A DNA stretch of 6,424 nucleotides from positions 1 through 6,424 of the forward strand of contig CAJXBY010000146.1 in NCBI GenBank assembly GCA_913051905.1, given 5' to 3'. The position numbers and the translations under genes were made by a program. Shown here one piece after another: positions 1 through 6,385 of the stretch (position 1 is the stretch's first letter; every line of letters starts with the position of its first letter). The DNA comes from an uncultured Gammaproteobacteria bacterium. Its GTDB lineage: Bacteria > Pseudomonadota > Gammaproteobacteria > Arenicellales > UBA868. The notes beneath the pieces were generated by a model, which worked only from the letters and a program-made list of their open reading frames with translations, did not search any database and was not told the origin of the DNA.

Positions 1-569
1 ACAGCCGACTCGATGCCTGCTCGGTGACATTGGGCGGCTCGCTGGTCCGCAACGACGTGCTGGTCCATCTGGAGGCTCCGGGTGCTGCAGTCGATCTTGC
101 GGGTCTATATCTCGCCCGCGGGCGCGGCCATATCGACAACCACACCCACGTCGTGCACAACAGCCCCGGCGCCAGAAGCCGTGAACTGTACAAGGGGGTT
201 CTCAATGACCGCTCAAGGGCGGTCTTTCACGGCCGGATCACGGTACAGGCTGGCGCGCAACAGACTGATTCCGAACAAAGCAACCAGAACCTGCTGCTGT
301 CGCGGGATGCTGAGGTGGACACCAAGCCCCAACTCGAGATCTATGCTGATGATGTCAAGTGCAGCCACGGTGCGACGGTCGGTCAGCTGGACGAGATGGC
401 GGTTTTCTACCTGCGTTCCCGGGGTATGGGTGAGAGCGAGGCCCGCCGGATGCTCACGCAGGCCTTTGTCGGCGACATTCTGGAACGCATCAATCTCGAA
501 AGCCTCCGGTCGCATCTCGATCAGTGCGTGAGCCAGAGGCTCTCGAGCGGGGACCAGATCGACCCATGA
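1..569 (+). CDS. sufD: SufD, Fe-S cluster assembly scaffold subunit (3' part only)
   Basis: C-terminal part of SufD, which with SufB and the ATPase SufC forms the cytosolic SufBCD scaffold on which Fe-S clusters are built. The frame is open from the left edge (first full codon at 3), so the N-terminal half lies outside the window and the in-frame GTG at 24 is internal. Recognisable SufD/SufB-type beta-helix sequence includes LGGSLVRNDV, HIDNHTHVVHNSP, FHGRITVQAGAQQTDSEQSN and the family hallmark DTKPQLEIYADDVKCSHGAT. The His of CSHGAT (366-368) corresponds to the histidine reported as important for cluster formation at the SufB-SufD interface in E. coli. The usual helical C-terminus follows (FYLRSRGMGESEARRMLTQA). 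The stop overlaps the sufS start (ATGA, 566-569), so the two are probably translationally coupled. SufD rather than SufB is chosen from the short tail and the position directly before sufS. Confidence 0.95.
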   Translation, partial: SRLDACSVTLGGSLVRNDVLVHLEAPGAAVDLAGLYLARGRGHIDNHTHVVHNSPGARSRELYKGVLNDRSRAVFHGRITVQAGAQQTDSEQSNQNLLLSRDAEVDTKPQLEIYADDVKCSHGATVGQLDEMAVFYLRSRGMGESEARRMLTQAFVGDILERINLESLRSHLDQCVSQRLSSGDQIDP

Positions 570-1825
570 ATCCAGCGCAGACTCACCCCGCGTCGACGCT
601 GTGTCCGCTGGATGTCGAATCAGTTCGAGGGGATTTTCCGGCCCTGCATCAGACGGTCAATGGTCGGCCGCTGGTTTATCTTGATAGTGGTGCCAGCGCA
701 CAGAAGCCGGAGCAGGTGATCAATGCGATGCAGGCCTACGAGCGAGAGGATCACGCCAATGTGCACCGCGGTGTCCATACACTGAGCCAGCGCGCAACCG
801 ATGCCTTCGAGGGCGCGCGAGAGAAAGTCCGCCGTTTCCTGAATGCCGGGTCGGTTAAGGAAATTGTCTTCACTCGCGGAACCACCGAGGCCATCAACCT
901 TGTGGCCCAGAGCTATGGTCGAACACGGCTTGGGTCATCGGACGAAGTGCTGGTCTCGGAGATGGAACATCATGCCAATATCGTTCCATGGCAGCTGCTG
1001 TGTGAGCAGACCGGTGCCACACTCAAGGTTGTGCCGTTTGATGATAATGGCGAACTCGTCATGGCGAAGTTTGAAGAACTGCTGTCCAGCCGAACCCGGA
1101 TCGTCGCCATCACCCATGTGTCCAACACCCTGGGGACGGTCAATCCGGTACAACCCATCGTCCGTATGGCGCACGCAGCCGGTGCGGTGGTTCTGATTGA
1201 CGGTGCACAGGCTGTACCGCACAGCGCGATCGACCTGCAGGTACTGGACTGCGATTTTTATGCCTTTTCAGGTCATAAACTCTATGGACCGACCGGCATG
1301 GGCGTGCTCTACGGAAAAGAAGCGTTGCTGGATGCGATGCCCCCCTGGCAGGGCGGCGGTGACATGATTAAGACGGTGCGGTTCTCGGGTACGACCTACA
1401 ACGACCTGCCGTACAAGTTTGAGGCAGGGACCCCGCACATCGCGGGTGCTATCGGATTGGGCGCCGCCATCGATTATGTCTCCGAGCTGGGTATGGATCG
1501 CATCGAGGCGCATGTCCATGGACTACTGGACTTTGCAACAGCCCGGGCTGAACAGGTATCGGGCATGCGGATCTTCGGCAGTGTACCGGGAAAAGCTGGC
1601 ATCCTGTCGTTCGAATTCCAGGGCATTCATGCCCATGATCTTGGCACGATCCTGGACCATGAAGGCGTAGCCATCCGCACGGGTCATCACTGTGCGATGC
1701 CGGTCATGGAGCATTATGCTGTGCCGGCCACCGCCCGGGCGACCTTTGCGCTTTACAACACTGTGGCTGAAATCGACTCATTGTATGCCGCTATCGATAA
1801 GGCCAGGGAAATCTTCCGAACATGA
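566..1825 (+). CDS. sufS: SufS, PLP-dependent cysteine desulfurase
   Basis: Group II cysteine desulfurase, 419 aa. It converts L-cysteine to alanine and carries the released sulfur as a persulfide for cytosolic Fe-S assembly. Visible motifs: substrate and cofactor region YLDSGASAQKP, MEHHANIVPW, the DGAQAVPH segment that contacts PLP, the Schiff-base lysine Lys238 in SGHKLYGPTG, and the catalytic loop RTGHHCAMP with Cys376. The Lys-to-Cys spacing of 138 residues equals that of E. coli SufS (K226/C364, from memory). His357, 19 residues before the catalytic Cys, matches the histidine (B. subtilis His342) that swaps into the SufU zinc site, which fits the sufU gene that follows. The ATG at 566 is chosen because it overlaps the sufD stop and gives the normal family length; GGGGA at 549-553 is a distant, weak ribosome site. 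An in-frame GTG at 524 would add 14 residues inside sufD and is less likely. Confidence 0.96.
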   Translation: MNPAQTHPASTLCPLDVESVRGDFPALHQTVNGRPLVYLDSGASAQKPEQVINAMQAYEREDHANVHRGVHTLSQRATDAFEGAREKVRRFLNAGSVKEIVFTRGTTEAINLVAQSYGRTRLGSSDEVLVSEMEHHANIVPWQLLCEQTGATLKVVPFDDNGELVMAKFEELLSSRTRIVAITHVSNTLGTVNPVQPIVRMAHAAGAVVLIDGAQAVPHSAIDLQVLDCDFYAFSGHKLYGPTGMGVLYGKEALLDAMPPWQGGGDMIKTVRFSGTTYNDLPYKFEAGTPHIAGAIGLGAAIDYVSELGMDRIEAHVHGLLDFATARAEQVSGMRIFGSVPGKAGILSFEFQGIHAHDLGTILDHEGVAIRTGHHCAMPVMEHYAVPATARATFALYNTVAEIDSLYAAIDKAREIFRT

Positions 1826-2271
1826 GTGATTTGCGTGACCTTTATCAGGAGGTCATCTTTGATCACAACCGCAGCCCCCGTAATTATGGCGAGCTGGCAC
1901 CGTCGAATCGGCGGGCCGAGGGGTACAATCCGTTGTGTGGAGACCACGTTATCGTCGTCCTCCGACTGAACGACGATGGCGTCATTGAAGACGTACGTTT
2001 CAAGGGCCGGGGTTGTGCCATTTCGACGGCCTCGGCCTCGATCATGACCGAAACCGTGAAGGGTTTGACGGTCGAACAGGCCGATGAGTATTTCGAAGCG
2101 TTTCATCGACTGGCACTGGGCGGAGACCCCGAAGCCGGTCTTGAACTGACCAAGCTGGAGGCGCTCTCGGGGGTCCGTGACTACCCCAGCCGGGTCAAAT
2201 GCGCGACTCTGGCCTGGCACACAGTGCGTTCGGCATTACACGGGACCGGCGAAACCGCCACGACCGAATAA
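1822..2271 (+). CDS. sufU: SufU-type zinc-dependent sulfurtransferase / NifU-like assembly protein
   Basis: 149-aa protein of the IscU fold, SufU subfamily. In B. subtilis SufU takes persulfide sulfur from SufS through a tetrahedral zinc site and feeds the SufBCD scaffold. The zinc-ligand set is complete: Cys39 and Asp41 in NPLCGDHV, Cys65 in GRGCAISTASAS, and Cys127 in RVKCATLAW. The stretch between Cys65 and Cys127 is longer than in IscU, as expected for SufU, and the IscU chaperone motif LPPVK is absent. The start overlaps the sufS stop (ATGA, 1822-1825), with AGGGA at 1805-1809 upstream, so expression is probably coupled to SufS. No SufE gene is seen in this part of the operon, so SufU is the likely sulfur acceptor. 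A scaffold role instead of a transfer role cannot be ruled out from sequence alone. Confidence 0.93.
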   Translation: MSDLRDLYQEVIFDHNRSPRNYGELAPSNRRAEGYNPLCGDHVIVVLRLNDDGVIEDVRFKGRGCAISTASASIMTETVKGLTVEQADEYFEAFHRLALGGDPEAGLELTKLEALSGVRDYPSRVKCATLAWHTVRSALHGTGETATTE

Positions 2272-2277
2272 CCCACT

Positions 2278-2282
2278 AGGGA
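2278..2282 (+). promoter_or_regulatory. Ribosome binding site of the SufT gene
   Basis: AGGGA lies 8 nt before the ATG at 2291, in the 19-nt gap after the sufU stop. This well-placed site supports 2291 as the start, so the long N-terminal extension of the SufT-like protein is probably translated. Confidence 0.7.
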
Positions 2283-2290
2283 TAAACCCG

Positions 2291-2860
2291 ATGACTATTA
2301 AGAAGCATTACGACCAATTTGTTGACAAATTCCTGTCCAATGATGCTTCAGTGGACGACGACATGGAAGATCGACATCCAGAACAACCAGCACCCGGAAG
2401 CCCCTCTGATTCCTTTACCCACACGCCTGGCCCGGACGCTGCGCCCTCGGCTACGGCATCAGAACAGAGCTTGCCTTCAACAACCGCTGGCGAAGACACT
2501 CCAGGTCCAGATACAGACAACGCAGACCCCGGACCACAAGTCAGCGGTGGCGGTGATCCGGAACTGCGTGGCCATGTGATCGCGGCAATCAGGGAGGTCT
2601 ACGACCCGGAAATACCACTTAACATTTATGACCTCGGGTTGATTTACCGGGTCGACATTGATTCAGACAGCAGCGCGACCATCGACATGACTCTGACTTC
2701 ACCGCACTGTCCTGTGGCAGAAAGCCTGCCAGGCGAAGTTGAGACCGCTGTTCGGGCTGTTGAGGGAATCACCGATGTGCAGCTTGAACTGGTTTGGGAT
2801 CCCCCCTGGGAAATGGATCGAATGGGCGAAGCCGGTCGCCTGGAACTCGGTCTGATGTGA
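2291..2860 (+). CDS. sufT: SufT-like Fe-S maturation protein (DUF59/MIP18) with a long disordered N-terminal extension
   Basis: 189-aa protein. Residues about 89-189 form a DUF59 (MIP18-family) domain with DPEIPLNIYDLGLIY (105-119), the conserved SPHCP containing Cys140 (the only cysteine), and a C-terminal VWDPPW...RLELGLM segment. SufT proteins assist Fe-S protein maturation or cluster delivery, notably when demand for clusters is high (S. aureus work). The first 16 or so residues (MTIKKHYDQFVDKFL) could form a short amphipathic helix. Residues about 20-88 are acidic and rich in Pro, Ser, Thr, Gly and Asp, with no hydrophobic core, and so are probably disordered. I recognise no domain in this part. 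The DUF59 half alone has the usual family length, so the extension is additional. The start at 2291 has a good ribosome site and no in-frame ATG lies just before the DUF59 domain. Position between sufU and the Rieske gene supports a SUF role. Confidence 0.9.
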   Translation: MTIKKHYDQFVDKFLSNDASVDDDMEDRHPEQPAPGSPSDSFTHTPGPDAAPSATASEQSLPSTTAGEDTPGPDTDNADPGPQVSGGGDPELRGHVIAAIREVYDPEIPLNIYDLGLIYRVDIDSDSSATIDMTLTSPHCPVAESLPGEVETAVRAVEGITDVQLELVWDPPWEMDRMGEAGRLELGLM

Positions 2861-2866
2861 CTGCTC

Positions 2867-3187
2867 ATGAGTGACTGGATCAGGGTCGGTACGGCCGAGG
2901 ACTTCAAACCAGGCGAAGCCCGGGTTGTCGAGGTCGATGGTACGGACATCGCCCTGTTTAATCTGGACGGCGAATACTATGCACTAGAAGACGTCTGCAC
3001 CCATGACGGTGCCGAGATTGCGTCCGGCTGTATCCTCGGAGACGTGATTGAGTGCCCACGCCACGGCGCACAATTCAGTATTCCCACGGGAGAGGTGCTG
3101 ACGCCGCCGGCTTACGAACCCCTGCATGTTTTTCCGGTCGACGTCAGAGACGGTCTGGTCCTGATTCGGGATGACCGCTGGGATTAA
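2867..3187 (+). CDS. Small Rieske-type [2Fe-2S] ferredoxin of the SUF operon
   Basis: 106-aa soluble Rieske domain with no signal peptide or membrane anchor. The cluster ligands are all present: Cys44 and His46 in CTHDGAEI, and Cys63 and His66 in CPRHGAQF. It resembles the ferredoxin components of ring-hydroxylating or nitrite-reductase NirD-type systems (WIRVGTAEDFKPGEA...FNLDGEYYALEDVC), but no oxygenase or reductase partner is in the window. It starts 6 nt after the SufT stop with no clear Shine-Dalgarno sequence; the start lies in the palindrome CTCATGAG, so re-initiation from the upstream gene is likely. Genes of this type are often annotated as 'non-heme iron oxygenase ferredoxin subunit' at the end of SUF operons. 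An electron-transfer role in cluster assembly or repair is plausible but inferred. The Rieske assignment itself is firm. Confidence 0.93.
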   Translation: MSDWIRVGTAEDFKPGEARVVEVDGTDIALFNLDGEYYALEDVCTHDGAEIASGCILGDVIECPRHGAQFSIPTGEVLTPPAYEPLHVFPVDVRDGLVLIRDDRWD

Positions 3188-3188
3188 G

Positions 3189-3225
3189 GATCCCGGCCTG
3201 ACATTCCAGTTCCGGATCGTCTTTT
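3189..3225 (+). terminator. Possible rho-independent terminator of the SUF operon
   Basis: GATCCCGG (3189-3196) can pair with CCGGATC (3212-3218) as 7 base pairs with one bulged C. The loop is about 15 nt, and CG then TCTTTT follow (T run 3222-3225). It begins 2 nt after the Rieske stop and lies in the 53-nt gap before the convergent minus-strand gene. The large loop, the bulge and the short T run make it a weak terminator candidate. Confidence 0.4.
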
Positions 3226-3240
3226 AATTGTCCGCAGGAC

Positions 3241-3813
3241 CTACCGGCTCCGTCGGTGATTAAGCCGAATGTGGCGCCGCCCGGATTCGACTGCCACAAG
3301 AATCGGCAGCGTGATCACCAGTTCCAGGCCGATGGCCAGAACATTTGCCGTGGAGAAGACTTCAACCAGGAATGCGACGGGACCGGCACCATCGGTACCG
3401 TGCTGAATGTTCCGGAAAATCGTCACGGGCGAGATGAAATGAATATCGCTGAATGGCCAGAACACGGGTATGCCGATGGGAGTGCCGTTGTCGACGGTCA
3501 GCCAATCACCGAGCAGGTGGCTTGCGTAGGCCAAAAATGCCATGCTGCCCAGGCGAATGCTGTTGCCGGTCGATCGCCAGAAACCGAGGACAACGGCGCT
3601 TGAGAAGAGCAGCGCACCGATTAAAGAATGGGAGGCACCTCCGTGGTACCTGTTGGGTTCGCCGACAAGCATTCCGGGGATGAAGTCCAGATCGGGTGCC
3701 CAGCAGGCAGTAACGATGACCGTCCAGAAGAGGGCCGGCCGTGGGTCGCTAGAGCGCTCTCGAAAACCTGTGCAGGACAGGGCGAGCAGCAGATGTCCAA
3801 CCGGACTAGCCAT
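3241..3813 (-). CDS. YdjM-like inner-membrane metal-dependent hydrolase
   Basis: 190-aa protein resembling the YdjM/DUF457 family (PF04307, 'LexA-binding, inner membrane-associated putative hydrolase'). Conserved-looking elements are an N-terminal MASPVGHLLLALS with His7, APDLDFIPG with the DxD pair Asp41/Asp43, YHGGASHS (His57, His62, equivalent to the family's HRGxTHS), SHLLGDWLT (His99, Asp103) and TPIGIPVFWPFSD. These His and Asp residues could bind metal at a membrane-embedded site. Hydrophobic segments lie near residues 29-39, 64-79, 89-101 and 154-175, so it is an integral membrane protein; the C-terminus is basic (RRHIRLNHRRSR). The ATG at 3813 is chosen because AGGGGA stands 9 nt before it; an upstream in-frame GTG (3837) would place that site inside the gene. 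It is convergent with the SUF operon and divergent from miaB, so separately transcribed. Substrate unknown. Confidence 0.82.
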   Translation of the reverse strand: MASPVGHLLLALSCTGFRERSSDPRPALFWTVIVTACWAPDLDFIPGMLVGEPNRYHGGASHSLIGALLFSSAVVLGFWRSTGNSIRLGSMAFLAYASHLLGDWLTVDNGTPIGIPVFWPFSDIHFISPVTIFRNIQHGTDGAGPVAFLVEVFSTANVLAIGLELVITLPILVAVESGRRHIRLNHRRSR

Positions 3814-3822
3814 TGCACCAAT

Positions 3823-3828
3823 TCCCCT
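3823..3828 (-). promoter_or_regulatory. Ribosome binding site of the YdjM-like gene
   Basis: On the minus strand AGGGGA lies 9 nt before the ATG at 3813. It is a near-ideal Shine-Dalgarno sequence and decides the start against the upstream in-frame GTG at 3837. Confidence 0.75.
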
Positions 3829-3911
3829 CAAAGACACCGGTCGCTGAAAGCGGTGACTGCCCCGCGTTGGTCAAGCACAGCGAATCGCGGCCCCGAATGG
3901 ACCCCAGAATT

Positions 3912-3960
3912 CGCGTATTATCCTATTTTGACGTCGGTCCGGATTTAGGGATAATTCGCG
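3912..3960. repeat. Imperfect 12-bp inverted repeat in the divergent promoter region
   Basis: CGCGTATTATCC (3912-3923) and GGATAATTCGCG (3949-3960) are inverted repeats matching at 11 of 12 positions, with a 25-bp spacer. The right arm contains the proposed -10 box of miaB. The left arm, read on the minus strand, contains the same GATAAT and could be a -10 for the YdjM-like gene, although no good -35 is visible for it. The spacing between arm centres is 37 bp, close to three and a half helical turns. This could be an operator, or just two similar promoter elements facing each other. Confidence 0.5.
3928..3955 (+). promoter_or_regulatory. Sigma70-like promoter for miaB-phoH-ybeY
   Basis: TTGACG (3928-3933, 5 of 6 to the -35 consensus), a 16-bp spacer, and GATAAT (3950-3955, 5 of 6 to the -10 consensus). 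The surrounding AT-rich patch stands out from its G+C-rich flanks. Transcription would start near 3962, giving a leader of about 60 nt before the miaB ATG at 4023. Confidence 0.65.
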
Positions 3961-4014
3961 CCCCCCGCTGAACAATGCACAGACAGGGTACTGATCAGGC
4001 TGTGGGGGTTAGGA
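3961..4014 (+). promoter_or_regulatory. miaB leader with possible hairpin and ribosome site
   Basis: In the predicted 5' leader, CACAG (3978-3982) can pair with CTGTG (4000-4004), and the C run at 3961-3966 could pair with GGGG (4005-4008) across an 11-nt bulge. The fold ends just before the AGGA ribosome site (4011-4014), which is 8 nt from the miaB ATG. The ribosome site is well supported and decides the start; the fold is weak and speculative. Confidence 0.4.
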
Positions 4015-4022
4015 ACATTTCG

Positions 4023-5408
4023 ATGCCAGCAAAACTGTATATCAAAACCTTCGGCTGCCAGATGAATGATTATGACTCGAGGCGTATTGCGAGTCTGCTC
4101 GGCGAGTCGCACGGCATGGTGTTGACCGACAACGCAAACGACGCAGATATGCTGCTGCTGAATACCTGTTCGGTTCGTCAGAAAGCCCAGGAAAAAGTCT
4201 TCTCACAACTCGGCCGTTGGCGCGAATGGAAAGAATCCCGGCCGGGGCTGATGATCGGAGTCGGGGGATGTGTTGCGAGCCAGGAGGGAGAGGCCATCCT
4301 CCAGCGAGCCCCTTATGTCGATTTTGTGTTCGGCCCACAGACCTATCACCGTTTGCCGGCGATGGTGAATCAGCTGCTCTCGACCCGGCGGGGAGTCGTG
4401 GACGTCAGTTTTCCGGAAATTGAGAAATTCGACCGTCTGCCTGCACCACGGGCTGATGGCGCCAAGGCCCTGGTATCGGTCATGGAGGGCTGCAGCAAGT
4501 ACTGCAGTTTCTGTGTCGTTCCCTATACACGGGGTGAGGAATTCAGCCGGCCTTTTGACGATGTAATTACCGAGATCTACGAACTGGTAGAACAAGGGGT
4601 ACGCGAAGTCACTCTGCTTGGGCAGAACGTCAACGCCTATTCCGGCACCCGTCATGGCGGCGGTGTGGTCAACTTTGCGGAACTCATTCATTACGCCGCG
4701 GCCATTGAAGGCATCGACCGTCTGCGTTATACCACCTCTCACCCTATAGACTTCGACGAGGCGCTGATCGAGGTTTATGCGGAGGTTCCTGAACTGGTCA
4801 GTCACCTGCATCTTCCGGTGCAAAGCGGTTCAAACCGGATTCTGTCGCTGATGAAAAGAGGTTACGGCGTAGCCGAGTACGAGGATATCGTTCGACGGGT
4901 ACGGCAAAGGCGTTGCGATCTGGTGCTCTCATCGGATTTCATTATCGGTTTTCCGGGTGAGACCGATGATGATTTTGAGCAAACCATGGCGCTGATTGAA
5001 CGCACCGGTTTCGACCAGTCTTTCAGCTTTGTGTACAGCCCAAGGCCGGGTACGCCGGCTGCGCTGCTGCCCGACGAGGTTCCCGGCGAGATCAAGCAGG
5101 CCCGCCTGTCACGACTTCAGGCGCGAATAAACGAGATGTCTGCCGAAATCAGTGCGAAGATGGTCGGCACCATTCAGCGGGTACTGGTCGAAGGACCATC
5201 CCGTCGCGACCCGGCACAGATGAGTGGCCGTAGCGACAATAACCGGGTGGTCAACTTCTGCGGTGGCAACGGATTGCGAAACCGTTTCGTCGACGTCAGG
5301 ATCACGGAGGCATTGCCTAATTCTCTGCGTGGGAAACTGGTTTCAGATGATGACGCGAACTTTGTTATGATCGGTGGCGGCTCAACAGCGGTACATGGGA
5401 CGGCTTGA
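4023..5408 (+). CDS. miaB: MiaB, tRNA-2-methylthio-N6-dimethylallyladenosine synthase
   Basis: 461-aa radical-SAM methylthiotransferase that converts i6A37 to ms2i6A37 in tRNAs reading UNN codons. Domains in order: N-terminal MTTase domain with auxiliary-cluster ligands Cys12 ([13 protein letters not shown]), Cys49 (NTCSVR) and Cys83 (GGCVAS); radical-SAM domain with Cys157, Cys161 and Cys164 in [18 protein letters not shown]; and motifs [21 protein letters not shown] and [12 protein letters not shown]-terminal TRAM RNA-binding domain spans about 379-445. Both [4Fe-4S] sites are complete. The ATG at 4023 gives the typical MiaB N-terminus ([14 protein letters not shown]) and has AGGA 8 nt upstream; an in-frame ATG at 3975 would add 16 unconserved residues. 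The sibling RimO, which acts on ribosomal protein S12, is excluded by the NxYDS N-terminus and by the phoH-ybeY context. The stop overlaps the phoH start. As an Fe-S enzyme it is a potential client of the SUF operon upstream. Confidence 0.97.
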   Translation: MPAKLYIKTFGCQMNDYDSRRIASLLGESHGMVLTDNANDADMLLLNTCSVRQKAQEKVFSQLGRWREWKESRPGLMIGVGGCVASQEGEAILQRAPYVDFVFGPQTYHRLPAMVNQLLSTRRGVVDVSFPEIEKFDRLPAPRADGAKALVSVMEGCSKYCSFCVVPYTRGEEFSRPFDDVITEIYELVEQGVREVTLLGQNVNAYSGTRHGGGVVNFAELIHYAAAIEGIDRLRYTTSHPIDFDEALIEVYAEVPELVSHLHLPVQSGSNRILSLMKRGYGVAEYEDIVRRVRQRRCDLVLSSDFIIGFPGETDDDFEQTMALIERTGFDQSFSFVYSPRPGTPAALLPDEVPGEIKQARLSRLQARINEMSAEISAKMVGTIQRVLVEGPSRRDPAQMSGRSDNNRVVNFCGGNGLRNRFVDVRITEALPNSLRGKLVSDDDANFVMIGGGSTAVHGTA

Positions 5409-6385
5409 AAAACATTACGACGCCCTCGACTTTCGACCTGATCCCGGAAGACAACCAGCGCCTGGCGGGGCTGTGCGGCGAATACGATACCAACCTTCGG
5501 CAGGTGGAGGCGCGTTTCAGGGTAAAGATTTCTCACCGCGGTCACCTGTTCTGTATCGATGGCCGGTCCAGAGATGTCGAGCAGGCGGAAACTGTCTTAC
5601 GGACCCTCTACCGGGACACCAGGGACCGGGCGGTACTGACACCGGACCAGGTCCATCTCGCGATGTCTCAGATTCCGAATGATCACACTGGCGCGGAACC
5701 CGGCCCGGATGAAGTGGTTGTCCGGTTGCGTAAAACCAGCATCCGCGGAAAAAATGCCCATCAGCGCGCCTACCTGCGCAATATCGTGACCCACGATCTG
5801 AGTTTCGGTATCGGCCCCGCTGGAACAGGAAAGACGTATCTGGCCGTAGCGTGTGCGGTACAGGCGCTGGCTGATAAGGAAGTCGGGCGCATCGTGCTGG
5901 CCCGGCCCGCTGTGGAGGCAGGGGAGCGGCTCGGTTTTCTGCCCGGAGACATCGGGCAGAAAGTAGACCCTTATTTGCGACCGCTCTATGATGCGCTCTA
6001 CGAGATGCTGGGATTCGAGCGTGTCGGAAAACTCGTAGAACGCGGGGTTATCGAACTCGCTCCGCTGGCCTATATGCGAGGCCGGACTCTGAATGAGGCT
6101 TTTGTGATTCTTGATGAAGCACAGAACACGACGGTTGGCCAGATGAAAATGTTTCTGACCCGTATCGGATTCGGTTCAAGAGTCGTCATCAATGGTGACG
6201 TGACCCAGGTCGACCTGCCCAAGGGTACTCAGTCCGGACTCATTCATGCCGGTTCTGTACTGTCACGCGTTGAAGGTGTCAGTGTGACCGAATTCAATTC
6301 GCGGGACGTTGTTCGTCATCCGCTGGTCCAGAGGATCGTGGAAGCTTACGGTGCGGCAGATGCCAGGTCGTCCGAAGAATCGTGA
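5405..6385 (+). CDS. ybeZ: PhoH-family ATPase (YbeZ)
   Basis: 326-aa PhoH-like P-loop NTPase, a cytosolic protein that in E. coli binds YbeY and is linked to ribosome and RNA metabolism; its exact reaction is not settled. Residues about 11-75 are the N-terminal domain usual in YbeZ ([19 protein letters not shown]...). The PhoH domain has Walker A GPAGTGKT (137-144, Lys143), [16 protein letters not shown] (167-182), Walker [12 protein letters not shown] (233-243), the sensor-like INGD (262-265) and the C-terminal [19 protein letters not shown]. Length is slightly below that of E. coli YbeZ. The start is unusual: no ATG or GTG precedes the conserved region in this frame, so TTG at 5405, overlapping the miaB stop as TTGA, is the best choice. 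The only nearby ribosome-site-like GGGA (5397-5400) is 4 nt away, so initiation probably depends on coupling to miaB. The stop overlaps the ybeY start. Confidence 0.95.
   Translation: MKNITTPSTFDLIPEDNQRLAGLCGEYDTNLRQVEARFRVKISHRGHLFCIDGRSRDVEQAETVLRTLYRDTRDRAVLTPDQVHLAMSQIPNDHTGAEPGPDEVVVRLRKTSIRGKNAHQRAYLRNIVTHDLSFGIGPAGTGKTYLAVACAVQALADKEVGRIVLARPAVEAGERLGFLPGDIGQKVDPYLRPLYDALYEMLGFERVGKLVERGVIELAPLAYMRGRTLNEAFVILDEAQNTTVGQMKMFLTRIGFGSRVVINGDVTQVDLPKGTQSGLIHAGSVLSRVEGVSVTEFNSRDVVRHPLVQRIVEAYGAADARSSEES

Noticed and set aside
524..565. In-frame GTG at 524 as the sufS start
   Set aside because: It would place 14 unconserved residues inside sufD; the ATG at 566 overlaps the sufD stop in the common ATGA arrangement and gives the normal family length.
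2177..2290. Longer SufT reading starting inside sufU
   Set aside because: The extra residues lie wholly within the sufU coding sequence in another frame, and a good ribosome site precedes the ATG at 2291.
2863..2870. Palindrome CTCATGAG at the Rieske start as an operator
   Set aside because: An 8-bp palindrome built around ATG inside an operon with no promoter-like elements is likely chance.
3228..3240. GTCC-GCA-GGAC hairpin just after the YdjM-like stop as a minus-strand terminator
   Set aside because: The stem is only 4 bp with a 3-nt loop, and the following T content on the minus strand is poor.
3814..3837. GTG at 3837 (minus strand) as the YdjM-like start
   Set aside because: The strong AGGGGA ribosome site would then be coding; the ATG at 3813 with 9-nt spacing fits better, and the family N-terminus begins there.
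3835..3860. Short hairpin CACCG/CGGTG upstream of the YdjM-like gene
   Set aside because: Only 5 bp with an 11-nt loop and no T run; expected by chance.
3256..3948. Plus-strand open frames across the YdjM-like gene
   Set aside because: They are antisense to a gene with recognisable family motifs, have Arg/Pro/Gly-rich compositions typical of shadow frames, and match no family I know.
3975..4022. ATG at 3975 as the miaB start
   Set aside because: The 16 added residues do not resemble MiaB and no ribosome site precedes this ATG; the conserved N-terminus begins at 4023 behind AGGA.
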